DNA of 64,000 bases from an uncultured Bacteroidales bacterium (GCA_900542185.1 UQMZ01000017.1:1-64000), one strand, 5' to 3'; positions 32,440-42,859 are shown, counted from the stretch's first letter. Notes: a model not told the origin generated them from the sequence alone. Numbers and translations are program-made.

Positions 32440-35400
32440 TCAGGCGTTCTGTTCCTCGGCATACTTGCTGGGCGACACGCCATGAAACTTCTTGAACGCT
32501 GTACTGAAGTATTTGGGATTTGGGAAACCGGTCATATAGGATATCTCGGCTATGGAGTACTTGTTCTCCAAAATCAGCTCGGACGCCTTCTTCATCTTTA
32601 TGGCCTTGATCAGTTCCTGAGGGTTCTGTTGCGTTATTGCCTTGATTTTCTTGAAGAAAACGGAGCGCGACATGGCCATCTCCGCAGCAAGGTCATTTAC
32701 CGAAAATTCCTCGTTCGCCAGGTTGTCGCCTATTACGGTCACGACCTTGTGCATAAATTCCCTGTCGATCTCGCTTATCACGGACCCGGACGTCGATTCC
32801 TCGTCCACGTCATTGTCTATGATTTTAGCGTTAAGCGTCTTGCGTGCCTTGATGATCGAAGCTATCTTCTTGTTCAATATGAATATATCGAACGGCTTGG
32901 TGATATAGTCATCGGCGCCGGCGTTGAATCCCTTGATCACGTCCTCACGCTCGGCCAGCGAGGTGAGAAGTATGACCGGAATATGCGATGTCTCGATGTC
33001 TCCCTTGATCCGGGAGCAAAGCTCAAGTCCCGAAATGCCGGGCATCATGACATCGGACAGGACAAAATCGGGCATGACCGATTTTATCTTTTCCAACGCC
33101 TCGTCGCCGGTAGCGAACGAACTGACGGCATAAGTCCTGCCCAACGTATGCTCCAGATACATCCTCAACTCGTCGTTGTCCTCGATCAGCATCAGCGAGA
33201 TACGTGAATCCGGCTGATCGCCCGAATCATCGGTAACCGTCGGCACAGCCTCACTCTTTGTTTCGTGAACCAGTATCTCGTTGCCGTGATATCTTTCTTT
33301 AGACACAGGTATGGACACAATGAATGTGGAGCCTACGTTCAGCTCACTGAAAACCGAAACACTACCCTTGTGCAGTTCGGCCATTTTCTTGGTCAGAAGC
33401 AGTCCGATACCGCTTCCCGTCTCAGCGGAATTTGAGGCGTTGTCGGCTCGGTAGAATCTGTTGAACAGCTTCTTCTGTTCCTTCGTGTCGATTCCTATAC
33501 CATCGTCCGTCACCTTTATCTCGAGGTTGTCTCCTTCAAGCTTCCAGTCCACGGAGACGTTGCCGCCCGAATTGGTGTATTTGATGGCGTTGGACAGAAG
33601 ATTGTCGATTATTACCGTTATCTTCTTACGGTCGATATATCCCGTGCCGCCGGAACCGCCTGCCTTAAGCGTGATGTTCTTGGAGTTCGCCAGCTGCGTG
33701 AAATTGCAGCAAATCTCCTGTAGGAAATTCCCTATGTGGGTTTGCTCTACCTTCAGCGACATGGCGTCCCTTTCAATCTTCTGGAAGTCAAGGAGCTGGT
33801 TGACCATATTCAGCAGTTTGTCAGCGTTTTTCCGGGCGAGTTTCAAGGCCATCCTGTCATCGGAATTCAATTGGTCCGTACCGATTTCCTGCAGCGGAGA
33901 CTTGATAAGTGTAAGGGGAGTGCGCAAGTCATGGGCCAAATTGACGAAGAAGCGGACTTTCTGGTCGGAATCGCGCACCGACATCCAGCGCCTGTACAGA
34001 CGCCATGCGATATATGCCATGACGGCAAAAAGGATGATATAGCATATCCATGCCCAGACGGTGTTATACCAAGGCTGTGCCACCCGGACCACCACGCTAC
34101 GCTCCATAGTGTTGTCGGGATCTGAACTGCCTATGGCCCGGACGCGAAAAGAGTACTTTCCCGGTGAAATGTTGGTATAGTGTGCCATGCGGTTAGACGA
34201 CGCCGGGGTCCAGTCATCGTCGAAGCCTTCCAGCATATAGGAATACTTTACCGATGATTCGTTCTGAAACCCGACGTTGCAGAACGAGATGCTGAAGTTG
34301 TTCTGGTCATGCGCCAGCCTGATGACATCGGTTTTATCGATATTGGTGACGAGCGGAGAATTCTTATGGCCCGGCACAGCCGCCATTCCGGAAACCAGCA
34401 GTTTTTCGAAATGCAGGTTCAGGTTCTGCTTCAAGCCGGCAAATTCATCCGGATCAAGGACAAAGGCGCCGGTGGGAGTACCCCAGACAGTCTGTCCAGA
34501 GGCGAGGCGGAAATGAGAACGCGCCTTCATAGTGCGTGTAGGCAGTCCGTGGGCCATGGTAAGAGGCGTGATTCGACCTTCGGGCGAGACGCAGTTCAGG
34601 CCATTTTCCGTGCTGACCCAAAGACGCCGGTTATTGTCGAATTCCAGACCGCAGACCGTCATGTTCGACAGGCCGTCGGCCGTGGTGAATTGTCTTAGTT
34701 TCCCGGTCTTGAGGTTCAGCAGCATCAACCCTTTGGACTCTGTGCCTATCCATAGACGCGACCGGTCGCCCGGATCCAGACATAATCGGGTAACCGAACA
34801 TTTAAGTATCGGCCGGCTCAACATCGGTTCCTTTGATTCTATTTTCGATGTGCGGGTATTGAACTTCACTATACCGTTGCCCGTGGCAAGCAGGAGTTCA
34901 TGACCGGACAGCGAGATTATCTGATATATGCCTCTTACCGGATATGACTCCAGCGTCCCGTTGCCGGGACTATATTTCGCCAATGTGTGTATGATTCCAC
35001 CGAAGTACAGGTTTCCATTCTCGTCTTCATGGATAGCGTATACATTCTTCGGAAAATACTTTGACTTCGACGCATCGTTCACCGCAGGTGACTTAACATT
35101 GTCGCTCGGATCGATATATACCACATCCATCATAAAGCCGCCTGCCCACATATTTCCGTTACGGTCTTCCTTCAAGGTCAGTACGGTCCCCCCGTCTGTG
35201 GGAGACATATTGAATTGCCTCCACGATTCCGATGCCGGATCATACCGCATTATTCCGTGGTTCGTACCGAACCAGATCCGATTCCTGCTGTCCTGATAGA
35301 TGCAGTTCACCTGCGCATCGCCGAAATGGCGGGGATCCAGATCCGTTTCGGTAAAAATACGGTTCACCGGCATGGAGCGGTCGTACACCAGGATACCGTT

Positions 35401-36360
35401 GGAATAGGTGCATATCCACACCAGATCCTTGTCCTGAACTATATCATAAACCCCGCTTGAACCGGAATAACGATGGATTGCGTCGCCCGTGCGCGTGAAC
35501 GCCTCCACGGGAGTGTGCGCGAAGCGGTTATAGACATATATTCCCTCGCCATCCACGCCTACCCAGATGCGGTCCGTGTCCACGGGAGCAATACGGCGTA
35601 TCGGCCGCGCATATTGCTGCAGCAGACGTCCGGGCGCATTTGATGACAGGTCCAGGGTATACAGTTGTCCGTTGAACGTACCGATCCACAGCGTCTTGGT
35701 CTGATTGTCGCAGTATAGACTCTGGATTCTCTCGTCCTTCAGGTCAACGGACCTGACGGGTGCCTGAACCGCCATCTTTCCATCAGCAGGATGACTTATT
35801 TTCCCTATGCCCTTAGACGTGGCCACAAAGCAGTACATACCGTCGTGGAAAGCGATGTCAAAAATGCTCTGTTTATCGAAAAAATGACGTATCAGCCTGT
35901 TGTCCGGTCCATACACGTACAGACCTTTGGACGTGCCGATCCAAAGCCTGCCGTTTTCGGCATATTTGGCCACGATGACCCGTAGGTTCCTGGGAAGTCT
36001 TACACCTTCTATCAGTATAAATGAATCCGTATTGGGATTATAACGGTATATGGAATTGCTGCCGAACGCCATCACGCCATTCTCAGGCCCTTTGAACACT
36101 CCACCAGGCTGCACCTCCTCGGCATGCGCCTTCAGAAGATAATGTTCGAATTCGGTTCCGTTGAATTTGTCGATGCCGCTGTGGGTGGCGAACCAGGAAT
36201 AACCGTCGGCGTCAATCACCATCGACGACACGTGCCTGTTGCTCAGTCCCTCGGACGTGGATATATTGATGAACGGAAACGCAGACGTCGCCACAGGCAT
36301 CATCATGGCCACAATGACGCAAAACAGCAGCTTAAACACTATGTTCGTTCGCGATGTCAT
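32440..36360 (-). CDS. Hybrid two-component system regulator (HTCS) of the sulfated-glycan PUL
   Basis: 1306 residues in one chain. Signal peptide, then a periplasmic sensor of about 12 to 14 Reg_prop propeller blades (repeated W.GT..G forms such as LWIGTSKGLYVYG, IWFGTNHGIMRYDP, LWVSTENGLNCV), a Y_Y_Y domain, and one transmembrane helix (AWICYIILFAVMAYIAW). Next come the histidine kinase with H810 (HDLRTPL), N-box DNLLSNAIKYT and G-box GSGIGL; the receiver with phospho-acceptor D1103 (LSDVMMPG); and a C-terminal AraC-type double HTH. HTCS proteins bind a breakdown oligosaccharide and activate their PUL. It is divergent from the first sulfatase, sharing a 163-base control region. Confidence 0.96.
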   Translation of the reverse strand: MTSRTNIVFKLLFCVIVAMMMPVATSAFPFINISTSEGLSNRHVSSMVIDADGYSWFATHSGIDKFNGTEFEHYLLKAHAEEVQPGGVFKGPENGVMAFGSNSIYRYNPNTDSFILIEGVRLPRNLRVIVAKYAENGRLWIGTSKGLYVYGPDNRLIRHFFDKQSIFDIAFHDGMYCFVATSKGIGKISHPADGKMAVQAPVRSVDLKDERIQSLYCDNQTKTLWIGTFNGQLYTLDLSSNAPGRLLQQYARPIRRIAPVDTDRIWVGVDGEGIYVYNRFAHTPVEAFTRTGDAIHRYSGSSGVYDIVQDKDLVWICTYSNGILVYDRSMPVNRIFTETDLDPRHFGDAQVNCIYQDSRNRIWFGTNHGIMRYDPASESWRQFNMSPTDGGTVLTLKEDRNGNMWAGGFMMDVVYIDPSDNVKSPAVNDASKSKYFPKNVYAIHEDENGNLYFGGIIHTLAKYSPGNGTLESYPVRGIYQIISLSGHELLLATGNGIVKFNTRTSKIESKEPMLSRPILKCSVTRLCLDPGDRSRLWIGTESKGLMLLNLKTGKLRQFTTADGLSNMTVCGLEFDNNRRLWVSTENGLNCVSPEGRITPLTMAHGLPTRTMKARSHFRLASGQTVWGTPTGAFVLDPDEFAGLKQNLNLHFEKLLVSGMAAVPGHKNSPLVTNIDKTDVIRLAHDQNNFSISFCNVGFQNESSVKYSYMLEGFDDDWTPASSNRMAHYTNISPGKYSFRVRAIGSSDPDNTMERSVVVRVAQPWYNTVWAWICYIILFAVMAYIAWRLYRRWMSVRDSDQKVRFFVNLAHDLRTPLTLIKSPLQEIGTDQLNSDDRMALKLARKNADKLLNMVNQLLDFQKIERDAMSLKVEQTHIGNFLQEICCNFTQLANSKNITLKAGGSGGTGYIDRKKITVIIDNLLSNAIKYTNSGGNVSVDWKLEGDNLEIKVTDDGIGIDTKEQKKLFNRFYRADNASNSAETGSGIGLLLTKKMAELHKGSVSVFSELNVGSTFIVSIPVSKERYHGNEILVHETKSEAVPTVTDDSGDQPDSRISLMLIEDNDELRMYLEHTLGRTYAVSSFATGDEALEKIKSVMPDFVLSDVMMPGISGLELCSRIKGDIETSHIPVILLTSLAEREDVIKGFNAGADDYITKPFDIFILNKKIASIIKARKTLNAKIIDNDVDEESTSGSVISEIDREFMHKVVTVIGDNLANEEFSVNDLAAEMAMSRSVFFKKIKAITQQNPQELIKAIKMKKASELILENKYSIAEISYMTGFPNPKYFSTAFKKFHGVSPSKYAEEQNA

Positions 36361-36388
36361 AAGTAAAGAGCTTGGTTAGTTCTGAATG

Positions 36389-36396
36389 CAAAAATA
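36389..36396 (-). promoter_or_regulatory. -7 box for the HTCS gene
   Basis: The minus strand reads TATTTTTG, 28 bases before the ATG at 36360. The -33 element is unclear. The candidate operator at 36423-36455 lies just upstream and could also affect this gene. Confidence 0.5.
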
Positions 36397-36422
36397 CTAT
36401 AAATCAAAAATCTGACCTAAAA

Positions 36423-36455
36423 CAAAACCTAATAAAATCAGAAATCAAACCCATC
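36423..36455. promoter_or_regulatory. Candidate HTCS operator, copy 1
   Basis: This 33-bp stretch aligns without gaps to 42860-42892, 24 of 33 bases identical. The shared skeleton is AAACCT, three variable bases, AAAATC, two variable bases, AAATCA, one variable base, ACC. It contains direct AAATC repeats 8 bp apart. It ends 37 bases before the -7 box of the first sulfatase operon. Confidence 0.6.
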
Positions 36456-36492
36456 AAAACAGTATTGAAACCATCCGCAGGGCAAAATAAAG

Positions 36493-36500
36493 TAATTTTG
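36493..36500 (+). promoter_or_regulatory. -7 box of PUL operon 1
   Basis: TAATTTTG, 23 bases before the ATG at 36524. No -33 TTTG at the proper distance, as expected for an activator-dependent promoter. Confidence 0.65.
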
Positions 36501-36523
36501 CGCAACTTAACAGCGATCGAACC

Positions 36524-38092
36524 ATGATTGAACTACCTGACAAAAAAATCGCCTTACTGCTACCGGCCCTGACGGTATCTATAGTACTGTCGGCACAGAC
36601 CTCCGGCAAACCAAATGTCTTGATGCTGGCAGTCGATGACCTCAAGCCTATTTTAGGATGCTACGGCGACCCTCTGGTCAAGACTCCTAATATCGACCGT
36701 CTGGCACAACGATCCACCATATTCACTCATGCCTACTGCCAGCAGTCGGTTTCAGCCGCCACCAGGGCAAGCCTGCTGACGGGATGGTGTCCGGACCGCA
36801 CACAGGTGTGGGACCTCAAGACCAAGATTCGCGACCGGAATCCGGATGTGGTGACGCTGCCGCAATATTTCATCGGCAACGGTTACGATGTGGCGGGCAT
36901 CGGCAAAATCTACGATCCCCGATCCGTCGACAAAAAACAGGACGAGGTCTCGTGGTCTATGCCATATATAGACTGTAACGATTACCTGAATCCCAAATAC
37001 GATCAGCCCGTGATGGCGCAATACCAGTCGCCCGAAAACAAGGCACTGTATGAAAAATATTACAAAGAGGCCCTTGACAGCGGATACACCCGGAAGGGAA
37101 AGATAGAAAAGTATATCCAGCGATATTTCAAGCCAACTACGGAATGCAGCCAACTGCCCGACAACGCCTACCATGACGGCGCCGTGGCCGATGGCGCGGT
37201 TAACTTCCTGAGAAACCGCCACTCAGATAAGCCGCTGTTCCTGGCCGTCGGCATGAAGAAGCCACATCTCCCCTTCTGCGCGCCGGAAAAATACTGGAAG
37301 CTGTACGACCGTAAATCCATGCCACTGGCCAAATACCGCAAGAAGGCTAAGAACTCACCCGATTTCGCCTACCATAAATGCGGAGAGCTGCAGCTTTATT
37401 CCGACATCCCGCCGTTGATCAGTTTCTCGGACATCGACAATGTCATTATCCCCGACGACAAGGCCCGCGAGCTGATCCACGGATATTATGCCGCCATATC
37501 GTACATCGACGCCCAGATAGGAAAGGTCCTTGACGAACTGGAGCGTCAGAACATGCTTGACAACACCATCATAGTCTTCTGGGGCGACCATGGCTGGCAC
37601 TTAGGCGACCACGGTCTGTGGAACAAGCACACCAACTTCGAGCATGCCACACATGTGCCCATGCTGATATCCGTTCCGGGACAGAAGGAGAAGCGCGTCA
37701 TCGACAATCCGGTGGAATTCCTTTCATTCTATCCCACGCTCTGTTCCCTGGCCGGCATCCCGGTTCCCGAGGGGCTTGACGGTGAAAACCTCAACACGGT
37801 AGTTGCGCTTGACGGCAAAGCGGGTCCAAAGCGGAAGTATGCCATGAGCCAGTATCCGCGACCCGGCAAGATGGGCTATTCGCTTCGCTCCGACCGGTAC
37901 CGGTATACAGTATGGGTGGGATGGAAAAACAAAGTCACCGATCCCGACCGTGTGGTTGCCGAAGAACTGTATGACTATCAACTTGATCCGGAAGAGACTG
38001 TCAATGTCGCGTCGGACCCGGCATACGCCGCCGCCCTGCAGCAGATGAAACAGTACTGGGACGAATATAAAACCGAACGAATCCGCAAATGA
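36524..38092 (+). CDS. Sulfatase 1, serine-type, iduronate-2-sulfatase-like
   Basis: 522 residues, alkaline-phosphatase-fold sulfatase. An N-terminal hydrophobic signal (IALLLPALTVSIVLSAQ) is followed by the metal site LAVDDLKPILGCYG. The modification motif is S77-A-A-T-R81 (SAATRASLLTG), with Ser as the residue to become formylglycine and Ala where Pro is more common. VVTLPQYFIGNGYDVAGIGKI and FWGDHGWHLGDHG (second metal-binding segment) place it near iduronate-2-sulfatases (S1_7-like). Real substrate unknown. First gene of operon 1; its stop overlaps the next start by 4 bases (ATGA). Confidence 0.93.
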   Translation: MIELPDKKIALLLPALTVSIVLSAQTSGKPNVLMLAVDDLKPILGCYGDPLVKTPNIDRLAQRSTIFTHAYCQQSVSAATRASLLTGWCPDRTQVWDLKTKIRDRNPDVVTLPQYFIGNGYDVAGIGKIYDPRSVDKKQDEVSWSMPYIDCNDYLNPKYDQPVMAQYQSPENKALYEKYYKEALDSGYTRKGKIEKYIQRYFKPTTECSQLPDNAYHDGAVADGAVNFLRNRHSDKPLFLAVGMKKPHLPFCAPEKYWKLYDRKSMPLAKYRKKAKNSPDFAYHKCGELQLYSDIPPLISFSDIDNVIIPDDKARELIHGYYAAISYIDAQIGKVLDELERQNMLDNTIIVFWGDHGWHLGDHGLWNKHTNFEHATHVPMLISVPGQKEKRVIDNPVEFLSFYPTLCSLAGIPVPEGLDGENLNTVVALDGKAGPKRKYAMSQYPRPGKMGYSLRSDRYRYTVWVGWKNKVTDPDRVVAEELYDYQLDPEETVNVASDPAYAAALQQMKQYWDEYKTERIRK

Positions 38093-39579
38093 AACTTAAA
38101 TCCATATTCACCGCATCGCTGGTCAGCGCGGCGATAGTGAACTGCGCCAACGCCAAGACCGCCAAACCTGAGTCCGAACATCCCAACGTGCTGATGTTCA
38201 TAGTCGACGACTGGGGCGCCTACGACCTGTCACTGACCGGTTCCAAACTATACGAGACCCCCAACATCGACAGACTCGCCGACAAGTCAACCGTGTTCAG
38301 TCAGGGATACGTGGCGTATCCCCGAAGTGTGCCCTCGCGTTATTCGCTGATAACGGGCCGACACTGCGCAAGGCCCCAGAAAGGGAGTCACCACGACGAC
38401 CGCAAGGTGGATGCCGACAGCTACTGCATAGCCATGCCGTTCAAGGATGCCGGGTACGAGACGTTCATCATCGGCAAATGGCACCTTAGCGATAAGGTCA
38501 CCAATCCGGAGGACAAAGGCTTCGACATCAATATCGGAGCCGGCAAAGCAAGCGCCACTACCTGTTATTTCGCACCTTTCAACAAGGAGGGAGTGGCTAA
38601 TCCCGACAAACTAATCAAGGGAATGGACGACGCCAGGCCAGGCGAATACCTTACGGACTATATGACGCGCAAGACGGTTGATTACCTGGAACGGCGCAAG
38701 GATTCCGACAAGCCGTTCTTTGCCGTATGCAGCTATTATGCGGTACACACTCCCATCGAAGCCAAGCAGGAAAAGATAGACAAATTCAAGAAAAAGGTAG
38801 AGAAAATGCATCTTGGAGTCGACCCGATGGCCAAAGAGGAAGCGGGCGACACCAAGACCCAGCAGGATCACCCGGTGTATGCGGCCATGATCGAGTCTGT
38901 AGACGAGAGCGTGGGGCAGATCTTACAAACCCTGAAGGAAACAGGAAAATATGACAACACGGTGATAGTGCTGATATCCGACCACGGCGGTCTGTCCAAC
39001 CGAGGCAACGACCGTGAGCTGGCCACCACCAACCGCCCTTTCAAGGCCGGCAAGGGACACCTGTACGAAGGAGGTATCCGCGTACCGTTCCTGATGCACA
39101 CTCCGGGGCAGAAATCGCGTTCGGACTGCGATGTTCCCGTGGTCAGCCTCGACCTGTTGCCCACTTTGGCCGACCTGTGCAACGCACCTGTCGATCCGAC
39201 AGCCGAACTTGACGGCGTCAGCATAAAGAGCCTGCTCGGTACAAAGGCTGCCAAGAAGGGCATTGACCGCGACCTGTTCTGGCATAAGGCAGCCGAGCGT
39301 CCCAAGTCAACCGGCGACTATGTGTCGTCGGCAATCCGCAGCGGCGACTACAAGCTTATTGACTTCTACAACCAGAACCGCGTGGAACTCTACAATGTGG
39401 TCCTCGATCCGGGTGAGAAACATAACCTCGTGGCCGAGAAACCCGAACTGGCCAAGCAACTGATGGCCCGGCTCGACACCTGGCGCAAGAACGCCAATGT
39501 CAAGATGAAGGCGCCCGACACTCCCGGCGAAGGCAAAGCCAGGAAGAATAAGAAGAAGAAAAACAATAATAACGAGTAA
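38089..39579 (+). CDS. Sulfatase 2, serine-type, arylsulfatase-like
   Basis: 496 residues. Signal peptide IFTASLVSAAIVNCANA (a Cys is present, but a classical lipobox is not clear). Metal site FIVDDWGAYDL; motif S80-V-P-S-R84 (SVPSRYSLITG); GKWHL; and the second metal segment ISDHGG. It resembles arylsulfatase A-type polysaccharide sulfatases. The C-terminus ends in a low-complexity basic/Asn tail (KARKNKKKKNNNNE). The start overlaps the previous stop (ATGA), so the two are translationally coupled. Sulfatase 3 begins 14 bases downstream. Confidence 0.92.
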   Translation: MKLKSIFTASLVSAAIVNCANAKTAKPESEHPNVLMFIVDDWGAYDLSLTGSKLYETPNIDRLADKSTVFSQGYVAYPRSVPSRYSLITGRHCARPQKGSHHDDRKVDADSYCIAMPFKDAGYETFIIGKWHLSDKVTNPEDKGFDINIGAGKASATTCYFAPFNKEGVANPDKLIKGMDDARPGEYLTDYMTRKTVDYLERRKDSDKPFFAVCSYYAVHTPIEAKQEKIDKFKKKVEKMHLGVDPMAKEEAGDTKTQQDHPVYAAMIESVDESVGQILQTLKETGKYDNTVIVLISDHGGLSNRGNDRELATTNRPFKAGKGHLYEGGIRVPFLMHTPGQKSRSDCDVPVVSLDLLPTLADLCNAPVDPTAELDGVSIKSLLGTKAAKKGIDRDLFWHKAAERPKSTGDYVSSAIRSGDYKLIDFYNQNRVELYNVVLDPGEKHNLVAEKPELAKQLMARLDTWRKNANVKMKAPDTPGEGKARKNKKKKNNNNE

Positions 39580-39593
39580 CCCATCCTAACGAC

Positions 39594-41138
39594 ATGTCCA
39601 TTACGAAAAACCTGTCGCTGCTGGCCACGGCCGCTCTCCCCGCGATTGCCGGATATGCCCGCACCGACAAACCGAATATACTGTTGATCGTCACCGACCA
39701 ACAGTCGTACAATACAATCAGCGCGCTCAAGGATATTTATCCCGGCGATTATTTCCACACCCCGAATCTTGACCGACTGGTCAACGAGGGCGTGGCCTTC
39801 ACCAACGCATATTGCACCAACCCGGTCTCGGTGCCCTCCCGTTTCGCACTGTTCACAGGCAAATACGGCGGCCAATACGGCGTGCGTGAGAATAAATGCG
39901 GCGACGCCGTCGAGACCGAGGTTCGCCCCATGTTAGAGCAGAACGGAATGGGTAACGTCTTCGCCCGTAGCGGTTATGACACGTATTACGGCGGAAAGGT
40001 ACATCTCCCCTATTCGGGCGACAAGGGCAAGAACGCCTTTCAGGCACCCACAAGCTATGGTTTCGAAAACTACTACACTTCCGACGAACGCGACGCCCTC
40101 GGTCTCGAGGCCGGCAAGCTGATTGACCGTCTGGCTAAAGAGAAGCCCGATAAGCCGGCCCTGATTGTGGCCTCGTTCCTCAATCCTCACGACATCTGTC
40201 TGGAAAGCTCCACCGGACTCTCGCCTGTGGTGGAGGATAAGGGTGGCCGCAAGCAGGTCATAACCGAATGCGTGCGTGCCATGCGTGCCCGTGCCGCAGC
40301 CATCGATTCGGTGGATTTCTACGCCAACCATGTGCCGGAGCTTCCCTTAAACTTCGACAGGACCAAGGATTTCCCCAAATTCAAGAAGGCTCCATACAAG
40401 GACTTCCCCGAATATTACTGGAAAAAGTATCGCTGGACCTACGGCCAGCTGGTCCAGCTTGTGGACTCGCATATCGGCCATATCCTTGACGCACTGGACC
40501 GCAATCCGGAGATGAAGGAAAACACCATCGTGGTGTTTACCTCCGACCACGGCGAGATGCAGGGAGCCCACCAGATGGTGACCAAGGGCGTTCCATACGG
40601 CGAATGCCAGCGCGTGCCCTGGATTTTCACAGGCCCGGGCGTGACAAAGGGACGTAACGGTAGCACCGTCTGCAATGGCTCGGATCTATTGCCCACGCTG
40701 TGCGAGCTGGCCGGCATAGAGGCTCCTGAATGTGACGGCGTATCCATCGCCGCCAAAGTGACGGGCAAAGATAAGAAAGCCGACACCGCCCGTGTCCTCT
40801 ACACCGAAGGCGACGGATTCGTCAATGTTTCGGACGGAAGATACAAATACACTCTTTTCGACGGTGCGAACGGCGCCGAGATGCTCGTGGATCTGCGCAA
40901 TGACAACGGGGAGCTGACCAACATAATAGCGCAACACCCCGAAATAGCCCGGAAGCTGAAAGAGGCAGTGCCTCAGAATTTGTACCGAATCCAGAGCAAA
41001 TACCTGAAAAAGCAGAAAGAAGGTAAAGTCACGGCTAACGGCTCACAGTCAAAGGAGGAAAAGCAAGCAGCCAGAAAAGCCGCTAAGAAAGAAGCCAGAA
41101 AGGCCATGAAAAAGGGTGCCAAAGGCAAAGGGTTATGA
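39594..41138 (+). CDS. Sulfatase 3, serine-type, choline/heparan-sulfatase-like branch
   Basis: 514 residues. Signal peptide ending near IAGYA; metal site LLIVTDQQSYNT; motif S79-V-P-S-R83 (SVPSRFALFTG); YGGKVHL; and TSDHGEMQGAHQMV. The DQQ form is common in choline-sulfatase-like and related S1 branches. The C-terminal ~40 residues form a Lys/Ala-rich tail (KQAARKAAKKEARKAMKKGAKGKG). The next ORF overlaps its end by 4 bases (start 41135). Substrate linkage cannot be read. Confidence 0.92.
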   Translation: MSITKNLSLLATAALPAIAGYARTDKPNILLIVTDQQSYNTISALKDIYPGDYFHTPNLDRLVNEGVAFTNAYCTNPVSVPSRFALFTGKYGGQYGVRENKCGDAVETEVRPMLEQNGMGNVFARSGYDTYYGGKVHLPYSGDKGKNAFQAPTSYGFENYYTSDERDALGLEAGKLIDRLAKEKPDKPALIVASFLNPHDICLESSTGLSPVVEDKGGRKQVITECVRAMRARAAAIDSVDFYANHVPELPLNFDRTKDFPKFKKAPYKDFPEYYWKKYRWTYGQLVQLVDSHIGHILDALDRNPEMKENTIVVFTSDHGEMQGAHQMVTKGVPYGECQRVPWIFTGPGVTKGRNGSTVCNGSDLLPTLCELAGIEAPECDGVSIAAKVTGKDKKADTARVLYTEGDGFVNVSDGRYKYTLFDGANGAEMLVDLRNDNGELTNIIAQHPEIARKLKEAVPQNLYRIQSKYLKKQKEGKVTANGSQSKEEKQAARKAAKKEARKAMKKGAKGKGL

Positions 41139-42742
41139 CAATGAAGTCACACAACGTAGACATAACAGTACGAATGACAGTGGCGGTAATGTTCACCGCC
41201 ATTGCCATTTCATGCGGAGACTCCGGCACTTCGGCGCCAGGCAATGGCTATGAACCTGTCGGTATAACCAAATCGGACACCGACGACACTGATAACGTAA
41301 ACGGTGGCACCGACACGGTAGACGAAACTCTATATTCAGTATCGGATCAAGGCGAATCGTATGCGATTTCAGGCATGTTCGGAGGTTACAACGGCCGCAG
41401 CAGCGAGGGTCCGCGATGGACCGACGATAATTTCACATCAATGGTGAATTGGATGTCGCCGTCGTCAATCCGTTATCCCGGCGGCACCCTCGCCAACTCA
41501 TGGGACTGGCGCGCCGGTGGAATCATGGGCAAAAAGATTAAGAATCCTTATTTCATTTCGGATTTAGCAGCCGGACTCCTGGCCCACACGTCGATAGTCT
41601 ACGTAATGAATATGGTACACCCCACCCCGGCCACAGGTTATGACTATACAAGCACCGACACCGGGTTGCTGCAAAGCCGGGAGGTGCTTGACGCCAAAAT
41701 CGACGATGCGTTGGACGCATTGGCCGAATTCCGGAAGTATGGCCGGATGCCCGTCGCGATAGAATTAGGCAATGAGCTGTACTTCAACAAGGAGGAGCAT
41801 TACGGCATTTACCCAGCCAACCCCACGCGCTACATACAGGATGCCAAGATAATCGCCGGAAGGCTCAAGAGTGTATATCCCGATCTGAAAGTGATACTAT
41901 GCACCAGCAAGAGCGGCGAGAAGTCCACATCCAATCGCGAGGTATGGAACACAGCGGTTTTCTCGGCACTTGAATCCGACCTGGATTTGCGGTCGCTTGT
42001 AGACGGTGTGGTACAGCATCACTACATCGAAGCATCTATCGGAAGTCAGGCGCCATTGGTCAATATGTCGGAATGGGAAGACGTGATAGATGCCGGCAGC
42101 AAATACGCGTCGACCGTACAGCGCGACTATGACAGGATTCCCTCCTACCTGAAGCTGTGGATTACGGAATATGGACTGGCGGAAGCCGGCAATTCCAACT
42201 GCGGCCGATGGATCACAGGACTTCAGTATGCCGCAATGGCAATGGGGTGGATTCCATGGGCCGACAAAGTGGAGACAATACAGCTGCAACACATCACTCT
42301 TTCGCCCGGCGTCTTGAATTCGGATAAGAATAAGTTAAGTTCGGTCGGCGTAGTGTATGGCGTATTATTACGCAGTATGAAAGGCGCCACAAAAGCGACC
42401 CGTCTATCCTTAGCGATCCGTCACAGTACGGGCATCGTTCCTGTCTATGATGACGACGCCACAAGGGCCAGCCTGGACAGTCCTCATGACAGGATATACG
42501 GATGGAAATTCGAGAACAAGACGAGACAGACCGGCGCTGTTCTGATCAATCCCACCCGCTATACCTTCCGGAACATCAGCCTCGGCACCCTTGCGCAAAA
42601 CGGACATAAGATTGTCGTTTACGACAGTCCCACACCCACAGCAAACGACATGACTATTGGAAATGGAATCAACCGCACTCAGTACGATCATTCGGTCTCA
42701 ACCATATCAATTCCCCCGTTTTCGTTCATAGTTTTAGAGTGA
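41135..42742 (+). CDS. Clan GH-A glycoside hydrolase lipoprotein (GH51/GH79-like)
   Basis: 535 residues. Lipoprotein signal with lipobox AIAISC, then an acidic linker (DTDDTDNVNGGTDTVDE). The (beta/alpha)8 barrel opens with SSIRYPGGTLANSWDWR, like arabinofuranosidases and heparanase relatives. The probable acid/base is E214 (IELGNELYF), the nucleophile E345 (LWITEYGLAE). The ELGNE form leans towards GH79, RYPGG towards GH51. A C-terminal beta-sandwich follows (about 440-535). Last gene of operon 1, before the terminator at 42807-42834. Family assignment is tentative; substrate could be a uronic acid, arabinose or other sugar. Confidence 0.68.
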   Translation: MTMKSHNVDITVRMTVAVMFTAIAISCGDSGTSAPGNGYEPVGITKSDTDDTDNVNGGTDTVDETLYSVSDQGESYAISGMFGGYNGRSSEGPRWTDDNFTSMVNWMSPSSIRYPGGTLANSWDWRAGGIMGKKIKNPYFISDLAAGLLAHTSIVYVMNMVHPTPATGYDYTSTDTGLLQSREVLDAKIDDALDALAEFRKYGRMPVAIELGNELYFNKEEHYGIYPANPTRYIQDAKIIAGRLKSVYPDLKVILCTSKSGEKSTSNREVWNTAVFSALESDLDLRSLVDGVVQHHYIEASIGSQAPLVNMSEWEDVIDAGSKYASTVQRDYDRIPSYLKLWITEYGLAEAGNSNCGRWITGLQYAAMAMGWIPWADKVETIQLQHITLSPGVLNSDKNKLSSVGVVYGVLLRSMKGATKATRLSLAIRHSTGIVPVYDDDATRASLDSPHDRIYGWKFENKTRQTGAVLINPTRYTFRNISLGTLAQNGHKIVVYDSPTPTANDMTIGNGINRTQYDHSVSTISIPPFSFIVLE

Positions 42743-42806
42743 TTAATGTATTGTATAGTTAGGTATTGGAAGAAAGTTATTAAGGTTATGATTGGTTAGT
42801 AGTTGA

Positions 42807-42834
42807 AACAGCCCCGTGAAAAGGGCTGTTTTTT
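42807..42834 (+). terminator. Terminator of PUL operon 1
   Basis: An 8-bp stem, AACAGCCC (42807-42814) with GGGCTGTT (42823-42830), then TTTT. It separates the two PUL operons. Confidence 0.85.
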
Positions 42835-42859
42835 AGTTTTATGGCGGAAAAACCACTTT

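Noticed and set aside
41135..42742. Alpha-L-iduronidase (GH39) assignment
   Set aside because: The RYPGG and ELGNE motifs do not match the GH39 pattern; only clan GH-A membership is supported.
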